From assembly GCA_964347035.1 (NCBI GenBank), contig CAYFXE010000005.1, positions 1-64,000 on the forward strand: a stretch of 64,000 nt of DNA, read 5' to 3'. The translations under genes were made by a program, and so were the position numbers. This document shows positions 45,822 through 54,820 of the stretch, in pieces (position 1 is the first letter of the stretch; every line of letters starts with the position of its first letter). The notes below the pieces were generated by a model. It saw only the letters and a list, made by a program, of their open reading frames with translations. It had not been told where the DNA came from and searched no databases. This stretch comes from CAYFXE01 sp964347035. GTDB taxonomy: Bacteria; Acidobacteriota; Aminicenantia; Aminicenantales; Aminicenantaceae.

Positions 45822-47174
45822 CTAACTGTCTAATTTATTGACAATAAAATCATATTTTTTTAGCTTGTTATACAATGTCATCCGCCGAATGCCCAGTATT
45901 GCTGCAGCCTTTGAAATGTTGCCTTTTGTTTCCTCGAGCACATTTAGAATATGGTGTTTTGTCACCGCCTCGATAGTTTTTTCTTTTTGGATGGTGGGAT
46001 GAATAATATCTTGTGGAAGTTCGGCCATCGTGACGGCATTATCCTTAGAAAGAATGACACCATGTTCAATCATGTTTTCTAATTCCCTCACATTACCAGG
46101 CCATGAGTAATTCAGCATGAATTCGATGACCCCAGGCGAAAATTTGGTGACCTCTTTTCCATTTTCTTCCGCATACTTTTTTAAGAAATGCTCAGCCAAC
46201 GGGAGGATATCCTCCTTCCTGTCTTTAAGCGGGGGAAGGTTTATCGTCACCACTTTTAATCGGTAATACAGATCCTCTCTGAATTGTCCCTCCAAAACCA
46301 TCGTTCTCAGATCCTTGTTGGTTGCAGTTATGACGCGGACATCAACGGAAATCTCTTCGTTACTTCCGATTCTGGTTATCTTTTTTTCTTCGAGCGCTCT
46401 TAGAAGATGGACTTGTGTATTGGCGTTTATTTCGCCGATTTCATCAAGAAATAAAGTGCCTTTATCTCCGGCCTCGAACTTCCCCTTTTTTCTTCCGACA
46501 GCACCCGTGAAAGAACCTTTTTCGTGACCGAAAAGTTCGCTTTCTAGAAGGCTCTCTGGAAGGGCTGCACAACTCGTAGCTATGAAAGGTTTGTTTTGGC
46601 GTTTGCTTTGATGGTGGATTGCCCGGGCGACAACTTCTTTGCCCGTACCTGTTTCCCCGGTTATCAATACTGTGGCATTGGTTGGAGCGACTGTTTTAAT
46701 GAGTTCGAATATCTTTAACATCTTAGAGCTTTTAGCGATGATACCCTCGAACTGGAACATTTCCTTTATCTTTTGCCGCAGCGAAATATTTTCCTCGATG
46801 AGATCCTGATGCTCCACCAATTTTTCTATCAGAAGTTCGACTTTTTCCGGACAGAATGGTTTTTCGACATAATCAAAAGCGCCTTCTCTTATAGCCGTTA
46901 TCGCTGTTTGAATGGTCGCATGGGCCGTAATAATAACTGTTGATAGCGTGGGAATTATTTTTTTTGCTTCTTTCATCAGTTCGATACCATTAATGCCCGG
47001 CATGACTAAATCAGCAAGCATTATATTGAACTTTTTCTTCTTGATAATCTGGAGGGCCTCCTCGCCCGACTCAGCTACGTCCACATCATGGCCAACCCCA
47101 TCCAGCCAGTCGCGGAGTGATTCTCGTACGATATCCTCATCGTCAACGACGAGAATTTTAGTCTTTTTTCTCAA
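45822..47174 (-). CDS. NtrC-family sigma54-dependent response regulator
   Basis: Receiver domain (VVDDEDIVRESL, phospho-Asp in LADLVMPGING), then an AAA+ sigma54-activation domain with Walker A GETGTGKEVVARAIH, the sigma54 contact loop GSFTGA, and Walker B region GTLFLDEIGEI. A Fis-type helix-turn-helix closes it (ISKAAAILGIRRMTLYNKLK). 450 residues is standard. It overlaps the upstream PAS kinase by 17 bases, so the two form a two-component system. No clear -24/-12 promoter could be found nearby to name its target. Confidence 0.93.
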   Translation of the reverse strand: MRKKTKILVVDDEDIVRESLRDWLDGVGHDVDVAESGEEALQIIKKKKFNIMLADLVMPGINGIELMKEAKKIIPTLSTVIITAHATIQTAITAIREGAFDYVEKPFCPEKVELLIEKLVEHQDLIEENISLRQKIKEMFQFEGIIAKSSKMLKIFELIKTVAPTNATVLITGETGTGKEVVARAIHHQSKRQNKPFIATSCAALPESLLESELFGHEKGSFTGAVGRKKGKFEAGDKGTLFLDEIGEINANTQVHLLRALEEKKITRIGSNEEISVDVRVITATNKDLRTMVLEGQFREDLYYRLKVVTINLPPLKDRKEDILPLAEHFLKKYAEENGKEVTKFSPGVIEFMLNYSWPGNVRELENMIEHGVILSKDNAVTMAELPQDIIHPTIQKEKTIEAVTKHHILNVLEETKGNISKAAAILGIRRMTLYNKLKKYDFIVNKLDS

Positions 47175-48663
47175 TCATGGCCTCCAGATATATCGTAAAT
47201 GTTGTTCCTGCGTCAGGTTCACTCTCCACATCTATCTTGCCTTTATGTTTCCCTATGATACCATGAACCACAGAAAGTCCAAGTCCGACCCCCTTGCCTT
47301 TTTCCTTAGTCGTGAAGAAAGGGTTGAAAAGTTTGTTCAGGTTTTCTTTGGGAATACCGATCCCGGAGTCTCGAATATCAATTTTAACCGTATCTTTCGG
47401 GGTATCGTCGATTTTGATCCCTTTAGCAGCTGAAGTGGTGATTGTTAAGTTGCCACCGTCAGGCATGGCCTGAATCGCGTTCAGGATGATATTGATCAAT
47501 ACCTGCTGGATTTTATCAAAGTCCGCCATAACAAGAGGAAGATCTGGATCTAAATGTTTCTCAAGGCTTATGTTTTCAAGATTGATCTGATTTTCTACCA
47601 AAAGCAGCGCTGCATCGATGATCTTATTGATTTCGAGGGGTCTCATGCTTGGTTCGGATTGACGCGCGAAGTCGAGAAGATTACGGATAATCCGGGTCGT
47701 TCTATCCAGCTCTTTTTCCATCTTTAACAGTTGCCCTTCTGTAGACTCAGACTGGATCTTTCCTTCTTTATATTTTTTCAGGAACAGTTTCACATAGACC
47801 ATGATGCCAGCCAAGGGATTATTCACCTCATGAACAACGCTCGCCGCTAACTGACCCAAAGAGGCCAGCTTTTCTGATTGTATCAGTTCTTCCTCAGTTT
47901 GCTTGCGCTTGGTGATGTCTTTTCCTGAACTGAGAGTGCCGATGGTTCTTCCCTTTTCATCTGTCAGGGTCGTGTTGTGCCAGGCGATAATCCTCTCTTC
48001 ACCAGATTTGGTCAAAATTATGTTTTCATAGTCTTCAACTTCTTCTTCTTTTCCATCCAACACTTTTTGGAAAGTTTCTTTTCTTTCTTTCTTAAATCTT
48101 TCCGGAACGCATAAATCAAACCAGTTTTTTCCGATGATTTCGTCTTCCTTGTAATCCAAAACATCACATCCCTTTTTGTTGATTAAGGAGACGTCTCCCT
48201 TTTCATTTATAGCCACGATTATGACACCTGCTATATTGAGGTACTGCTGTGCTTTGTTTCTCTCCTCGCGTAGCTTCCCCCATAATCCTTTATGTTTGGT
48301 TAAATCCCTGAAGTTTTCCACCGCACCGATTATCTCACCACTCATGGACTGCAATGGTGATGTGGTTATGTTTACAGGAACCTTATCCCCTGCTTTATTA
48401 ACGATCATAATCTCATAATTGAAAACCGGTTTTCCAGTTTTCATGGTCTCTTTCAATGGACACGATTCTTCACAGAGCTCACTCTTCAGAATTTGACAAC
48501 ATTCCTTATTCAGGACTTCCTCTCTCTTGAAACCTGTGATCTCCTCAGCAGAAAGATTGAATGATGTGATCCTTGCATTTTTGTCTATAGTTAAGACTCC
48601 CCCTTCCATGCTTTCTATGATACTAGATAAGAACTCTTTTGTGAGTCCATCCTCTTTTGCCAA
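47158..48663 (-). CDS. PAS-domain sensor histidine kinase
   Basis: A soluble kinase of 501 residues. PAS domain 1 (about 8-115) has a cysteine cluster CCQILKSELCEESCPLKE, and PAS domain 2 spans about 140-265. HisKA has the phospho-His in ASVVHEVNNPLAGIMV, and the ATPase shows ILNAIQAMPDGG, DSGIGIPKENL and GLGLSVVHGI. There is no membrane segment, so the signal is cytoplasmic, perhaps redox through the PAS cysteines. It is paired with the overlapping NtrC-type regulator. Confidence 0.92.
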   Translation of the reverse strand: MAKEDGLTKEFLSSIIESMEGGVLTIDKNARITSFNLSAEEITGFKREEVLNKECCQILKSELCEESCPLKETMKTGKPVFNYEIMIVNKAGDKVPVNITTSPLQSMSGEIIGAVENFRDLTKHKGLWGKLREERNKAQQYLNIAGVIIVAINEKGDVSLINKKGCDVLDYKEDEIIGKNWFDLCVPERFKKERKETFQKVLDGKEEEVEDYENIILTKSGEERIIAWHNTTLTDEKGRTIGTLSSGKDITKRKQTEEELIQSEKLASLGQLAASVVHEVNNPLAGIMVYVKLFLKKYKEGKIQSESTEGQLLKMEKELDRTTRIIRNLLDFARQSEPSMRPLEINKIIDAALLLVENQINLENISLEKHLDPDLPLVMADFDKIQQVLINIILNAIQAMPDGGNLTITTSAAKGIKIDDTPKDTVKIDIRDSGIGIPKENLNKLFNPFFTTKEKGKGVGLGLSVVHGIIGKHKGKIDVESEPDAGTTFTIYLEAMIEKKD

Positions 48664-48704
48664 TGAAATATCTCCTTCATGTACTATTATTATATGAAAA
48701 CGAA

Positions 48705-49235
48705 TTATTTTTGTATCTTTTTTAGATACTCTCTAATCAATCTTACCCCAGCAGAAGAATTTATGGGCGTCTCGTTGAGTTGGAGTTTTATTTTTCTCGT
48801 GTCTAAACGATATTCTTGACTATTCTTTTTATGCACATAGACTAGGTCTATTTCAGGGTTTCCTATGATAAGGGTGATGATTGTCTGACCAATATCGCCC
48901 AAAGGTTTTCGGTCGATATGGCTGTGCTGAAAATCGGCTTTGATTTTGGTCCCTTCTCCCCTTTTAGATTCTATGGAAAGGTGACCATTCGCTACTTTGG
49001 CAGCTTCAGATAAGAGAGGCAATCCAAAACCATATCGGCGAACCGTCTTAGAGGTATAGAAGGGATCAAGAGCTTTTTTCATGATTTTCTTGTCCATTCC
49101 TACACCGTTGTCTATTATTTCAAGAGACAATAAATCCTTCTTTTTGTCTTCAAATATTCTTATTTCAATCTTGTCCGCGTTGGCTGCTACCGAATTTTCG
49201 GCAATATCTAGAATGTGTAAAGAAAGATCTTCCAT
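48705..49235 (-). CDS. Stand-alone HATPase-domain protein
   Basis: A GHKL ATPase (LDIAENSVAANADKI N-box, IIDNGVGMDKKIM, YGFGLPLLSEAAKVANG) without a HisKA domain or receiver. The C-terminal 60 residues are unassigned. Such proteins occur with DRTGG, PHP and [FeFe]-hydrogenase-like genes in anaerobes, where their exact role is unknown. It lies 7 bases after the PHP gene. Confidence 0.8.
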   Translation of the reverse strand: MEDLSLHILDIAENSVAANADKIEIRIFEDKKKDLLSLEIIDNGVGMDKKIMKKALDPFYTSKTVRRYGFGLPLLSEAAKVANGHLSIESKRGEGTKIKADFQHSHIDRKPLGDIGQTIITLIIGNPEIDLVYVHKKNSQEYRLDTRKIKLQLNETPINSSAGVRLIREYLKKIQK

Positions 49236-49242
49236 CGAGACC

Positions 49243-49974
49243 TCAGTGTATCAATTTTCTCCCGTCTTTATTTTTTAGAGCTTTTTTTATTTCTGCTAGG
49301 GTGCCATCTTTGAGTAGGAAAGACGTATGGACTTTTCCGATGTCATCGGGGAAATGAGCATCAGAAGAGCTTATGATTGGATAATGATCTTTATATTTTT
49401 TTTTTGCTTCTGTGTAGGTCATATGGGGAGAAATTTCCAAAGCATCCAACTCCAAATTTTCGGGAATGAATCCCAATTGGCCGATGATGCTGAAGGATTC
49501 TCTGTCTATATGCGATGCGATGGTTACTCCATCGAAGGAGTGAATCAGTTGAAGGACTTCTTCAAGAGGAATTGTCGTGGCTCCAATCAATAACTTATTG
49601 TTTAATCCCAGGACTTCTTCTTTTTCGTTGACGACGATTTGCCTGCCGAAGGCTTCTTCGTCGTTCTCTCCAGGCAGATTCCTGTAGACATAATCCTGGA
49701 GTTTCAGAGCGTTTTCAATATCGTCAAAAAGGGCCAGAACATGGACTTCTTCCTGAGAGGTTACTTCTATCCCAGGGATAACATTAATATTCATTTTCTC
49801 GGCAGCATTCACCATGGCCAGAGAATTTTCTGTCGAATTATGATCACAGATGCCTAAAATATCTATTCCCTTTTTCTTTGCCGTGAAGAGTATTTCCTTG
49901 GGAGACATGTCCAATTCTGTACAGGGAGAAAGGCAGGTGTGAATATGCAAGTCCGCCTTAAAAAGTCTGAACAT
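49243..49974 (-). CDS. Cytoplasmic PHP-domain phosphoesterase
   Basis: A PHP protein of 243 residues: KADLHIHTCLSPC near the N-terminus, GICDHNSTENS, VIPGIEVTSQEEVHVLALF, IASHIDRESFS and ISSSDAHFPDDIG supply the expected metal ligands. The sequence resembles the TrpH/RNase AM-like branch acting on nucleotides or RNA ends, but the substrate here is unknown. It lies three bases after the DRTGG gene in the hydrogenase-associated regulatory run. Confidence 0.85.
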   Translation of the reverse strand: MFRLFKADLHIHTCLSPCTELDMSPKEILFTAKKKGIDILGICDHNSTENSLAMVNAAEKMNINVIPGIEVTSQEEVHVLALFDDIENALKLQDYVYRNLPGENDEEAFGRQIVVNEKEEVLGLNNKLLIGATTIPLEEVLQLIHSFDGVTIASHIDRESFSIIGQLGFIPENLELDALEISPHMTYTEAKKKYKDHYPIISSSDAHFPDDIGKVHTSFLLKDGTLAEIKKALKNKDGRKLIH

Positions 49975-49977
49975 GCA

Positions 49978-50319
49978 TTAAGCCTTCGAACCTATTAATT
50001 CATACAATTTTCCCGAAACTTCAAAGGCCATTTCCTTGCTGACAAGAAGGGGTACGTTTTCCTCTTTTGCTTTTTGAAGTGAGGCTTCATCAGGCTCACG
50101 ATTATTGACGATGATTATCCCGACCAGGTCTCTCAATTTAGCGACTGCGATAATATTCTGGTGGGTTTGCAGTGTAATCCAGAGGTTGCCTTCTTTACTG
50201 TTGGCAATCACATCACTGAGCAGGTCGCTCGTATATCCACCTGTTACCTCCACACCCAATTTATCTTGGCCTGCTAAAACTTCTAAATGTAGTTTTTCAA
50301 TAATTTCTTTAACTTTCAT
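49978..50319 (-). CDS. DRTGG-domain protein
   Basis: A 113-residue protein built of a single DRTGG domain (EVTGGYTSDLLSDVIANSKEG, then the NLWITLQTHQNIIAVA core). DRTGG domains occur with CBS and phosphotransacetylase domains and are thought to bind ligands. A second copy is encoded at 52281-52643. Paired DRTGG genes around an [FeFe]-hydrogenase-like gene are a recurrent arrangement in anaerobes. Confidence 0.8.
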   Translation of the reverse strand: MKVKEIIEKLHLEVLAGQDKLGVEVTGGYTSDLLSDVIANSKEGNLWITLQTHQNIIAVAKLRDLVGIIIVNNREPDEASLQKAKEENVPLLVSKEMAFEVSGKLYELIGSKA

Positions 50320-50322
50320 TCT

Positions 50323-50848
50323 TTAATCCCTCTTTTTTTTTGTTTTCCTGGCGTTCGATCTGATTGAACTCAGAGAAGCAGATTTATCGAGCAATTCTGA
50401 CAGCTCTTGAGAGAGCTCTGAATATTTTTGGGGGAGATTGAAGATACAGTCTGTGAGCCCTGCCTCTCCTTTTACAACATCTTCGGCAAAGGTCAAGCAC
50501 GTAGGAGCTCCACAAACCCCACAGTCAATTTTGGGCAGTGATTCATAAATATCCTCTTTTTCTTTTCTTTTCTTGATGGCTTTGGCTAAGTCTTTATCGA
50601 GAGGCTTGAGAGGACGAGGCTCTAATTTTCCTTCAATGAAGAAATATTTCTGCCTATACAGTTTTCTGACTTCCCTGATGTCCGGACAGGCTTTTATTTG
50701 TTCGAACTCTAAAGTTTCGATCAATTTAAGGATTTTATTATAAGAAATATAAAGGTTTTCTACAGTCAGGGAGCCTCCGACACATCCCTGGTGGCAGGAA
50801 TAGGCTTCGATAAAGTCAATATTTCTTAGTTTTCCCCTTTCAAGATAT
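50323..50848 (-). CDS. HydS-like [FeFe]-hydrogenase homologue, C-terminal part (cut by gap)
   Basis: From the gap the frame reads ERGKLRNIDFIEAYSCHQGC and then VGGSLTVENLY. It contains the L3-type CxxGC ligand pair of the H-cluster, and ends with a four-cysteine Fe-S domain (CGVCGAPTCLTFAEDVV...C). The same ERGKLRNIDFIE stretch also ends the N-terminal part on the other side of the gap, so both are pieces of one gene. The two copies of the overlap differ at several bases. Confidence 0.75.
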
Positions 50849-50858
50849 NNNNNNNNNN
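50849..50858. other. Assembly gap (10 N) at a faulty join
   Basis: The Ns join two contig ends that partly duplicate each other (50823-50848 versus about 50951-50990). The true gene order continues, but the sequence across this point is not contiguous. Confidence 0.95.
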
Positions 50859-50965
50859 CATTTTTGCAGGCGATGGCCGACGGCGGCCTGGTGGGTGACG
50901 GCGCGATGGGCAGCCTGCTCTACGAGCGGGGCGTCTACGTCAATCGCAACTTCGATGAAGTCAAT
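50859..50965 (+). other. Chimeric fragment resembling homocysteine S-methyltransferase N-terminus
   Basis: Read on the plus strand, this gives FLQAMADGGLVGDGAMG then SLLYERGVYVNRNFDEVN. DGAMG-xLLYxRGV-x-(I/V)NR-x-FDE-(L/V)N is the N-terminal signature of homocysteine S-methyltransferases. About 66% of 50859-50950 is G+C, far above its surroundings. It merges into the HydS-like gene at TTCGATGAAGTCAAT, a string both genes could share, as expected of an assembly chimera. Confidence 0.8.
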
Positions 50966-51835
50966 ATTTCTTAATTTCCCCCGTTCAATGTCGTCGAAGA
51001 CTTTTAAGATTTCACCCAATCCCGAGACAGCAAGGGAATTTTTCAGCCTCAGAGTTCGACATATGCCTCCGACCATGGCCCATCCGATCCCAAGAATGCA
51101 GATACTCTCCAAGGCTTTCCTGTAGCTTCGCTTTTCTATGCTTTCCATGGCAGAAAGAAGAGGCCCATAGATATCCGAGATAGAGATGGCTCCATCTATA
51201 AAAGATTTCCCTTTTTCTGCGGGCTGCTTTATAGAAATCATTTTCACAGGACATGGAGTGAGATAAAAAGTGCCGATGTCTTTTTCCTCAAGTTTGAGTT
51301 GTTTCGATTTTTTCTTTTTGATTTCCCGGGCAGCTAACTCTCTCGGTGTCTCGATAGGGATAACCTGGTCTATGAGGGCTGGGTATTTAACCTGGATCAA
51401 ACGAACAATAGTGGGACAGACATTGGAGATAAGCGGCTTAGGCCCGTTATATTCTCGGAGGTACTCCTGGATGGCGAAGCTGACTTCTCCGCAGGTAACC
51501 GCTAGATCAAATGAATCATCGAATCCTAGTTTATTAATGCCTGAAAGGATTTTCTCCGGTAAAATTTCTCTTCCAAATTGAGTATACAGAGCAGGAGAAG
51601 GTATGGCCACTGTATGGCGGAATTTGGTGAGTTCTCCGAAGGGATCTGTCAAAGGGACGATGGCATTGTGGGGACAAACTGTGATACATTCTCCACAATC
51701 GATGCATTTTTCTTCGATGATTACGGCCTTTCCATTTCTGACTCTTATAGCTTGAGTGGGACAAATCCGTAAACATTTCATTCGGCCGTCACACTTTTCG
51801 GTATCAATCCGGATGGAATGGAAGTATTGATTCAT
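50951..51835 (-). CDS. HydS-like [FeFe]-hydrogenase homologue, N-terminal part
   Basis: Two ferredoxin motifs (CDGRMKCLRICP, CIDCGECITVCP) precede an iron-hydrogenase large-subunit domain. L1 reads SNVCPTIVRL: the H-cluster ligand Cys is kept, but the adjacent proton-transfer Cys of active enzymes (TSCCP) is Val. L2 reads TPCPVKM with its ligand Cys. L3 is in the other fragment. A retained H-cluster site without the proton-transfer Cys resembles the sensory HydS type, so sensing rather than catalysis is inferred. The ATG at 51835 overlaps the RsbW-like stop (ATGA) and follows AAAGGA. Confidence 0.78.
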
Positions 51836-52284
51836 TTTTTTCCTTTTTGATCCAAGCACATCGTTATTTTTAAAGATGTTCCTTTACCAGGAGTTGAAGA
51901 AATCTCGAATTTGTCAGAGTTTTTCTCTATGTTGGGAAGCCCCATCCCTGCTCCAAATCCCATTTCCCGCATTTCGTCTGTGGCTGTGGAATAACCTTCC
52001 TGCATTGCTTTCTCGACATCTTCGATTCCAGGGCCTTCATCCTCGAGTTCAAGATGGAGTTTTTTTGGCGTAATATTCAACATGAGAATAGCTCTCTGGG
52101 CATACATGACGACATTCATCTCTGCCTCATAAGCGGCAATGGATGTGCGACGGATAATAGAGGGATCGATGCCGATCTCTTGCAGAAGCTCTTTGATATC
52201 AGTCGAAGCTCTTCCGGCATTGCTGAAATCTCCACCTGTGATTTCAAATTTTTGAGTTAGTACAACTTCATCGCTCATCATCAT
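51832..52284 (-). CDS. RsbW-like anti-sigma/serine kinase ATPase domain protein
   Basis: A 150-residue GHKL ATPase with SIAAYEAEMNVVMYA (N-box), LEDEGPGIEDVEKAM, and GMGLPNIEKNSDKFEISSTP. This is the RsbW/SpoIIAB-like layout. Such proteins phosphorylate or sequester partners in switch modules, but no cognate sigma factor or STAS partner is in the window. Its start overlaps the DRTGG stop by 4 bases and its stop overlaps the HydS-like start by 4 bases, so translation is tightly coupled. Confidence 0.82.
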   Translation of the reverse strand: MMMSDEVVLTQKFEITGGDFSNAGRASTDIKELLQEIGIDPSIIRRTSIAAYEAEMNVVMYAQRAILMLNITPKKLHLELEDEGPGIEDVEKAMQEGYSTATDEMREMGFGAGMGLPNIEKNSDKFEISSTPGKGTSLKITMCLDQKGKK

Positions 52285-52643
52285 TTTTTGTCGGGGAGAC
52301 TGCTGACTCCGGAAAGTCCGTGACTGAAGAGAAGGCCGCAGGCTGTATACATCATGTACTTGGTCGTTAGAAGAGGAATTCCTTTTTCCCTGGCTAATGC
52401 GATTCCCTCGTTGTCTGGTTTTTTGCCTCGAACATACACAATGGCTTTAGCATCGATGATATTTGCTGTTCTGACAGACTGAGCATTGGATAGACCAGTC
52501 AGAAGGAGAATTCCTGGTTTACCAAGGGCCAGGACATCACTCATGAGATCAGATCCTCCAGCGAACATGATTTCTAAGTCAAGACTACCTTCCCCGCAGA
52601 TGACTTCGGCTTGAAGGAGTTTTTTGATTTCTTTTAAAGTCAT
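52281..52643 (-). CDS. DRTGG-domain protein
   Basis: A 120-residue protein of the same family as 49978-50319 (FAGGSDLMSDVLALGKPG, then GILLLTGLSNAQSVRTANI). It opens the coupled DRTGG-RsbW-HydS-DRTGG-PHP set. About 120 bases separate it from the hydrogenase protease gene upstream. Confidence 0.8.
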   Translation of the reverse strand: MTLKEIKKLLQAEVICGEGSLDLEIMFAGGSDLMSDVLALGKPGILLLTGLSNAQSVRTANIIDAKAIVYVRGKKPDNEGIALAREKGIPLLTTKYMMYTACGLLFSHGLSGVSSLPDKK

Positions 52644-52764
52644 TTTATTTTTCAGGGGCTTATAATTTCAAGGCGAATATAACCACAGACATCGTAACTA
52701 TTCAGGCATCCAGAAGTCAATGGTAAAACAATCGGGACAAAAAAATAGAACCGTCACTATTTAT

Positions 52765-53253
52765 TCAGAAATATTCCTCTGCAATCTTTTGAGCCATCAA
52801 GGGAACGGCTTTTTTAACTGGCTCTGACAGTCCTGATTCAATCGTTTCTGGGATTGTCTGAATTTGGCAGGCTTTGACATCGACTTTAACTGAACAGAAA
52901 TCCTGCAGCTCTTTTAAAAGATTGGAAGAGGGGACTTGATGGATTGAGAAATCATCGATTTTTTCTTCGGGGATCTCATCCAGGGAAATATCAAAAATTT
53001 CACCCGGTTTTCTCCCTTTGTCTACAGCATCTATGACCACGATAACTTTCGGGCGAACATCACTTAATGAAATGGTAAAAAGGATATTTCTTATACCTGT
53101 GCCCACGTCCAATAAACATATGTTTTCTGGGATGTCGTAGTGGCGCTCCAAATATTCGATGATGTCAGGTCCGAATCCGTCATCACCGAAAAGCTTATTC
53201 CCCACTCCAGCGATCAGGATTTCTTTTCGACAGTAGACAGGAAACGGGTCCAT
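52765..53253 (-). CDS. Hydrogenase maturation protease (HycI/HyaD family)
   Basis: It removes the C-terminal peptide of the [NiFe] large subunit after nickel insertion. The sequence shows IAGVGNKLFGDDGFGPDIIE, LLDVGTGI and VVIDAVDKGRKPGEIF, with the acidic residues that bind the nickel site. 162 residues is typical. It is encoded 118 bases after mvhA in the same direction, whose product ends in a DPCLSCATH-plus-extension suitable for this cleavage. Confidence 0.92.
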   Translation of the reverse strand: MDPFPVYCRKEILIAGVGNKLFGDDGFGPDIIEYLERHYDIPENICLLDVGTGIRNILFTISLSDVRPKVIVVIDAVDKGRKPGEIFDISLDEIPEEKIDDFSIHQVPSSNLLKELQDFCSVKVDVKACQIQTIPETIESGLSEPVKKAVPLMAQKIAEEYF

Positions 53254-53371
53254 TTCTCACTCGAAAGAATCACCCAATTTTCTGAAGGCGGACAACTATT
53301 GGAATGTTAGGTGTTCGTGTTCACCTAAGTGCAGGCTCTCAGTCAGCCTCGAGAGTTGCTAGGTTTGATTA

Positions 53372-54817
53372 TTAGATATTGGAATAGGTAGCTAATTTAT
53401 TCCCTTCAGGATCAACAATATTAATCTTTACACCGAGCTTTCCATCCAACTGGTGTGTCGCGCAGGAGAGACAGGGGTCATAAGCCCTGATCGTCATCTC
53501 GACCGTATTGAGAATTTCCTCGTCATATTTGCCGTCTTTGATCAAGTCTTTGGCTGCACTTTTAACGGACATGTTTATGGCCGCATTATTATGGGTGGTA
53601 CCGACAATCAGGTTCACATTGGTCATAAGACCATTTTCGTCTGTCTCATAGTCATGAATCAGTGTTCCTCTGGGAGCTTCCACACAGCCAATCCCTCTGG
53701 CTGCTCTTGGTTCTACTTTCTTTCTTATATCAGTACTGGTGATCTCGGGATCATCAAGGAGTCGAATCGTGTTTTCTGCGTTATACAGTAACTCGATTAA
53801 CCTTGCCCAGTGGAAGAGCAGGGACTGTTGAGCAGGGCGACCGAATTTTTCTCTGAATTCTTCAAACTCAGCTTGAGCTAAAGGTGTAGGAATCTTATCA
53901 CAGACATTCATTCGAGCCAGTGTATTGGTCCGATAAATCCCACTTGGATTATCCAGGTCCATAGAAAACTCACCTGCTTTCTTCATGTAGGGGAACTTCA
54001 AATAGGACCAGGGTTCAACATGCTCGCGGATATAATCGGTGTACTGCTCGTATGTGAAATCTTCATAAGAACCGTCGGCATTCATCATCCGCAGCTTTCC
54101 ATCGTAAAGATCAAGAGCACCATCTTCAGTCACGGTTCCCAAAAATCCTGTGTTAAGGACGGCCAGGGAATTGACGACATCCAGATATTTCGGAAAGAGG
54201 TTCTCTTTGGCAAATGAAATGGAAAATTTAGAAAACTCGAGTAATTCGTCTGCCATTGTCCTCACTTCCTGTTTCTCTTCCTCTAGCAAAGGACGGCTGA
54301 ATCCGCCTGGAACTGCGGCGGCAGGATGGATGGCTTTTCCAGCAATTTTTTCCAGCATTTTGGCGGCCATATGTCTGCATCTGACAACTTTTCTGGCGAT
54401 ATCTGGAGCTTCACCCAGAATTCCGATGACATTCCGGACCGAATAATCAGCACCCGGCCCCAGCACAAAATCTGCTCCAGCTAAGAAGTAGAAGTGGAGG
54501 ATATGTTCTTCCATGTAAGCAATGCTGTTACACAACTCTCTTAATTTCTTCCCAGCAGGAGGAGGGTCCACGCCAAAAACCGCATCAGTCGCCTTGGCTG
54601 AAGCGTTGTGATGAGACCAGGGACAAACCCCACAAATCCGCGTTGTGATTCTCGGCATTTCTTCGACAGGCTTGCCAATACAAAATTTCTCAAATCCTCT
54701 TAGTTCAAGGACATTGACTTGAGTGTCTTCGACATTTCCGGCATCATCAAGCTGAATAGTAATTTTGGCATGCCCTTCGATTCTTGTGACTGGTTGAATA
54801 GTTAGTGTTTTTCCCAT
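53372..54817 (-). CDS. mvhA: [NiFe] hydrogenase large subunit, MvhA-type (group 3)
   Basis: The catalytic subunit that splits or makes H2. The N-terminal L1 motif is TRICGVCPWSHH and the C-terminal L2 motif is DPCLSCATH, giving the four Ni ligands. About 27 residues follow the His and would be removed by the maturation protease. VTRIEGHAKITI at the start is also typical. AGAGGAG precedes the ATG, four bases after mvhG. Group 3c-like affiliation is inferred from the MvhD and HdrA partners in the window. Confidence 0.93.
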   Translation of the reverse strand: MGKTLTIQPVTRIEGHAKITIQLDDAGNVEDTQVNVLELRGFEKFCIGKPVEEMPRITTRICGVCPWSHHNASAKATDAVFGVDPPPAGKKLRELCNSIAYMEEHILHFYFLAGADFVLGPGADYSVRNVIGILGEAPDIARKVVRCRHMAAKMLEKIAGKAIHPAAAVPGGFSRPLLEEEKQEVRTMADELLEFSKFSISFAKENLFPKYLDVVNSLAVLNTGFLGTVTEDGALDLYDGKLRMMNADGSYEDFTYEQYTDYIREHVEPWSYLKFPYMKKAGEFSMDLDNPSGIYRTNTLARMNVCDKIPTPLAQAEFEEFREKFGRPAQQSLLFHWARLIELLYNAENTIRLLDDPEITSTDIRKKVEPRAARGIGCVEAPRGTLIHDYETDENGLMTNVNLIVGTTHNNAAINMSVKSAAKDLIKDGKYDEEILNTVEMTIRAYDPCLSCATHQLDGKLGVKINIVDPEGNKLATYSNI

Positions 54818-54820
54818 GAT

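Noticed and set aside
50859..50965. A genuine methionine-synthase or fusion gene at the scaffold gap
   Set aside because: Only about 35 codons, abrupt GC shift, and it merges into duplicated host sequence; best explained as an assembly chimera.
53254..53371. Small hairpins (TAGGTG/CACCTA and CTCTC/GAGAG) between mvhA and the protease gene
   Set aside because: Stems are short, no T-tract follows, and chance occurrence is likely.
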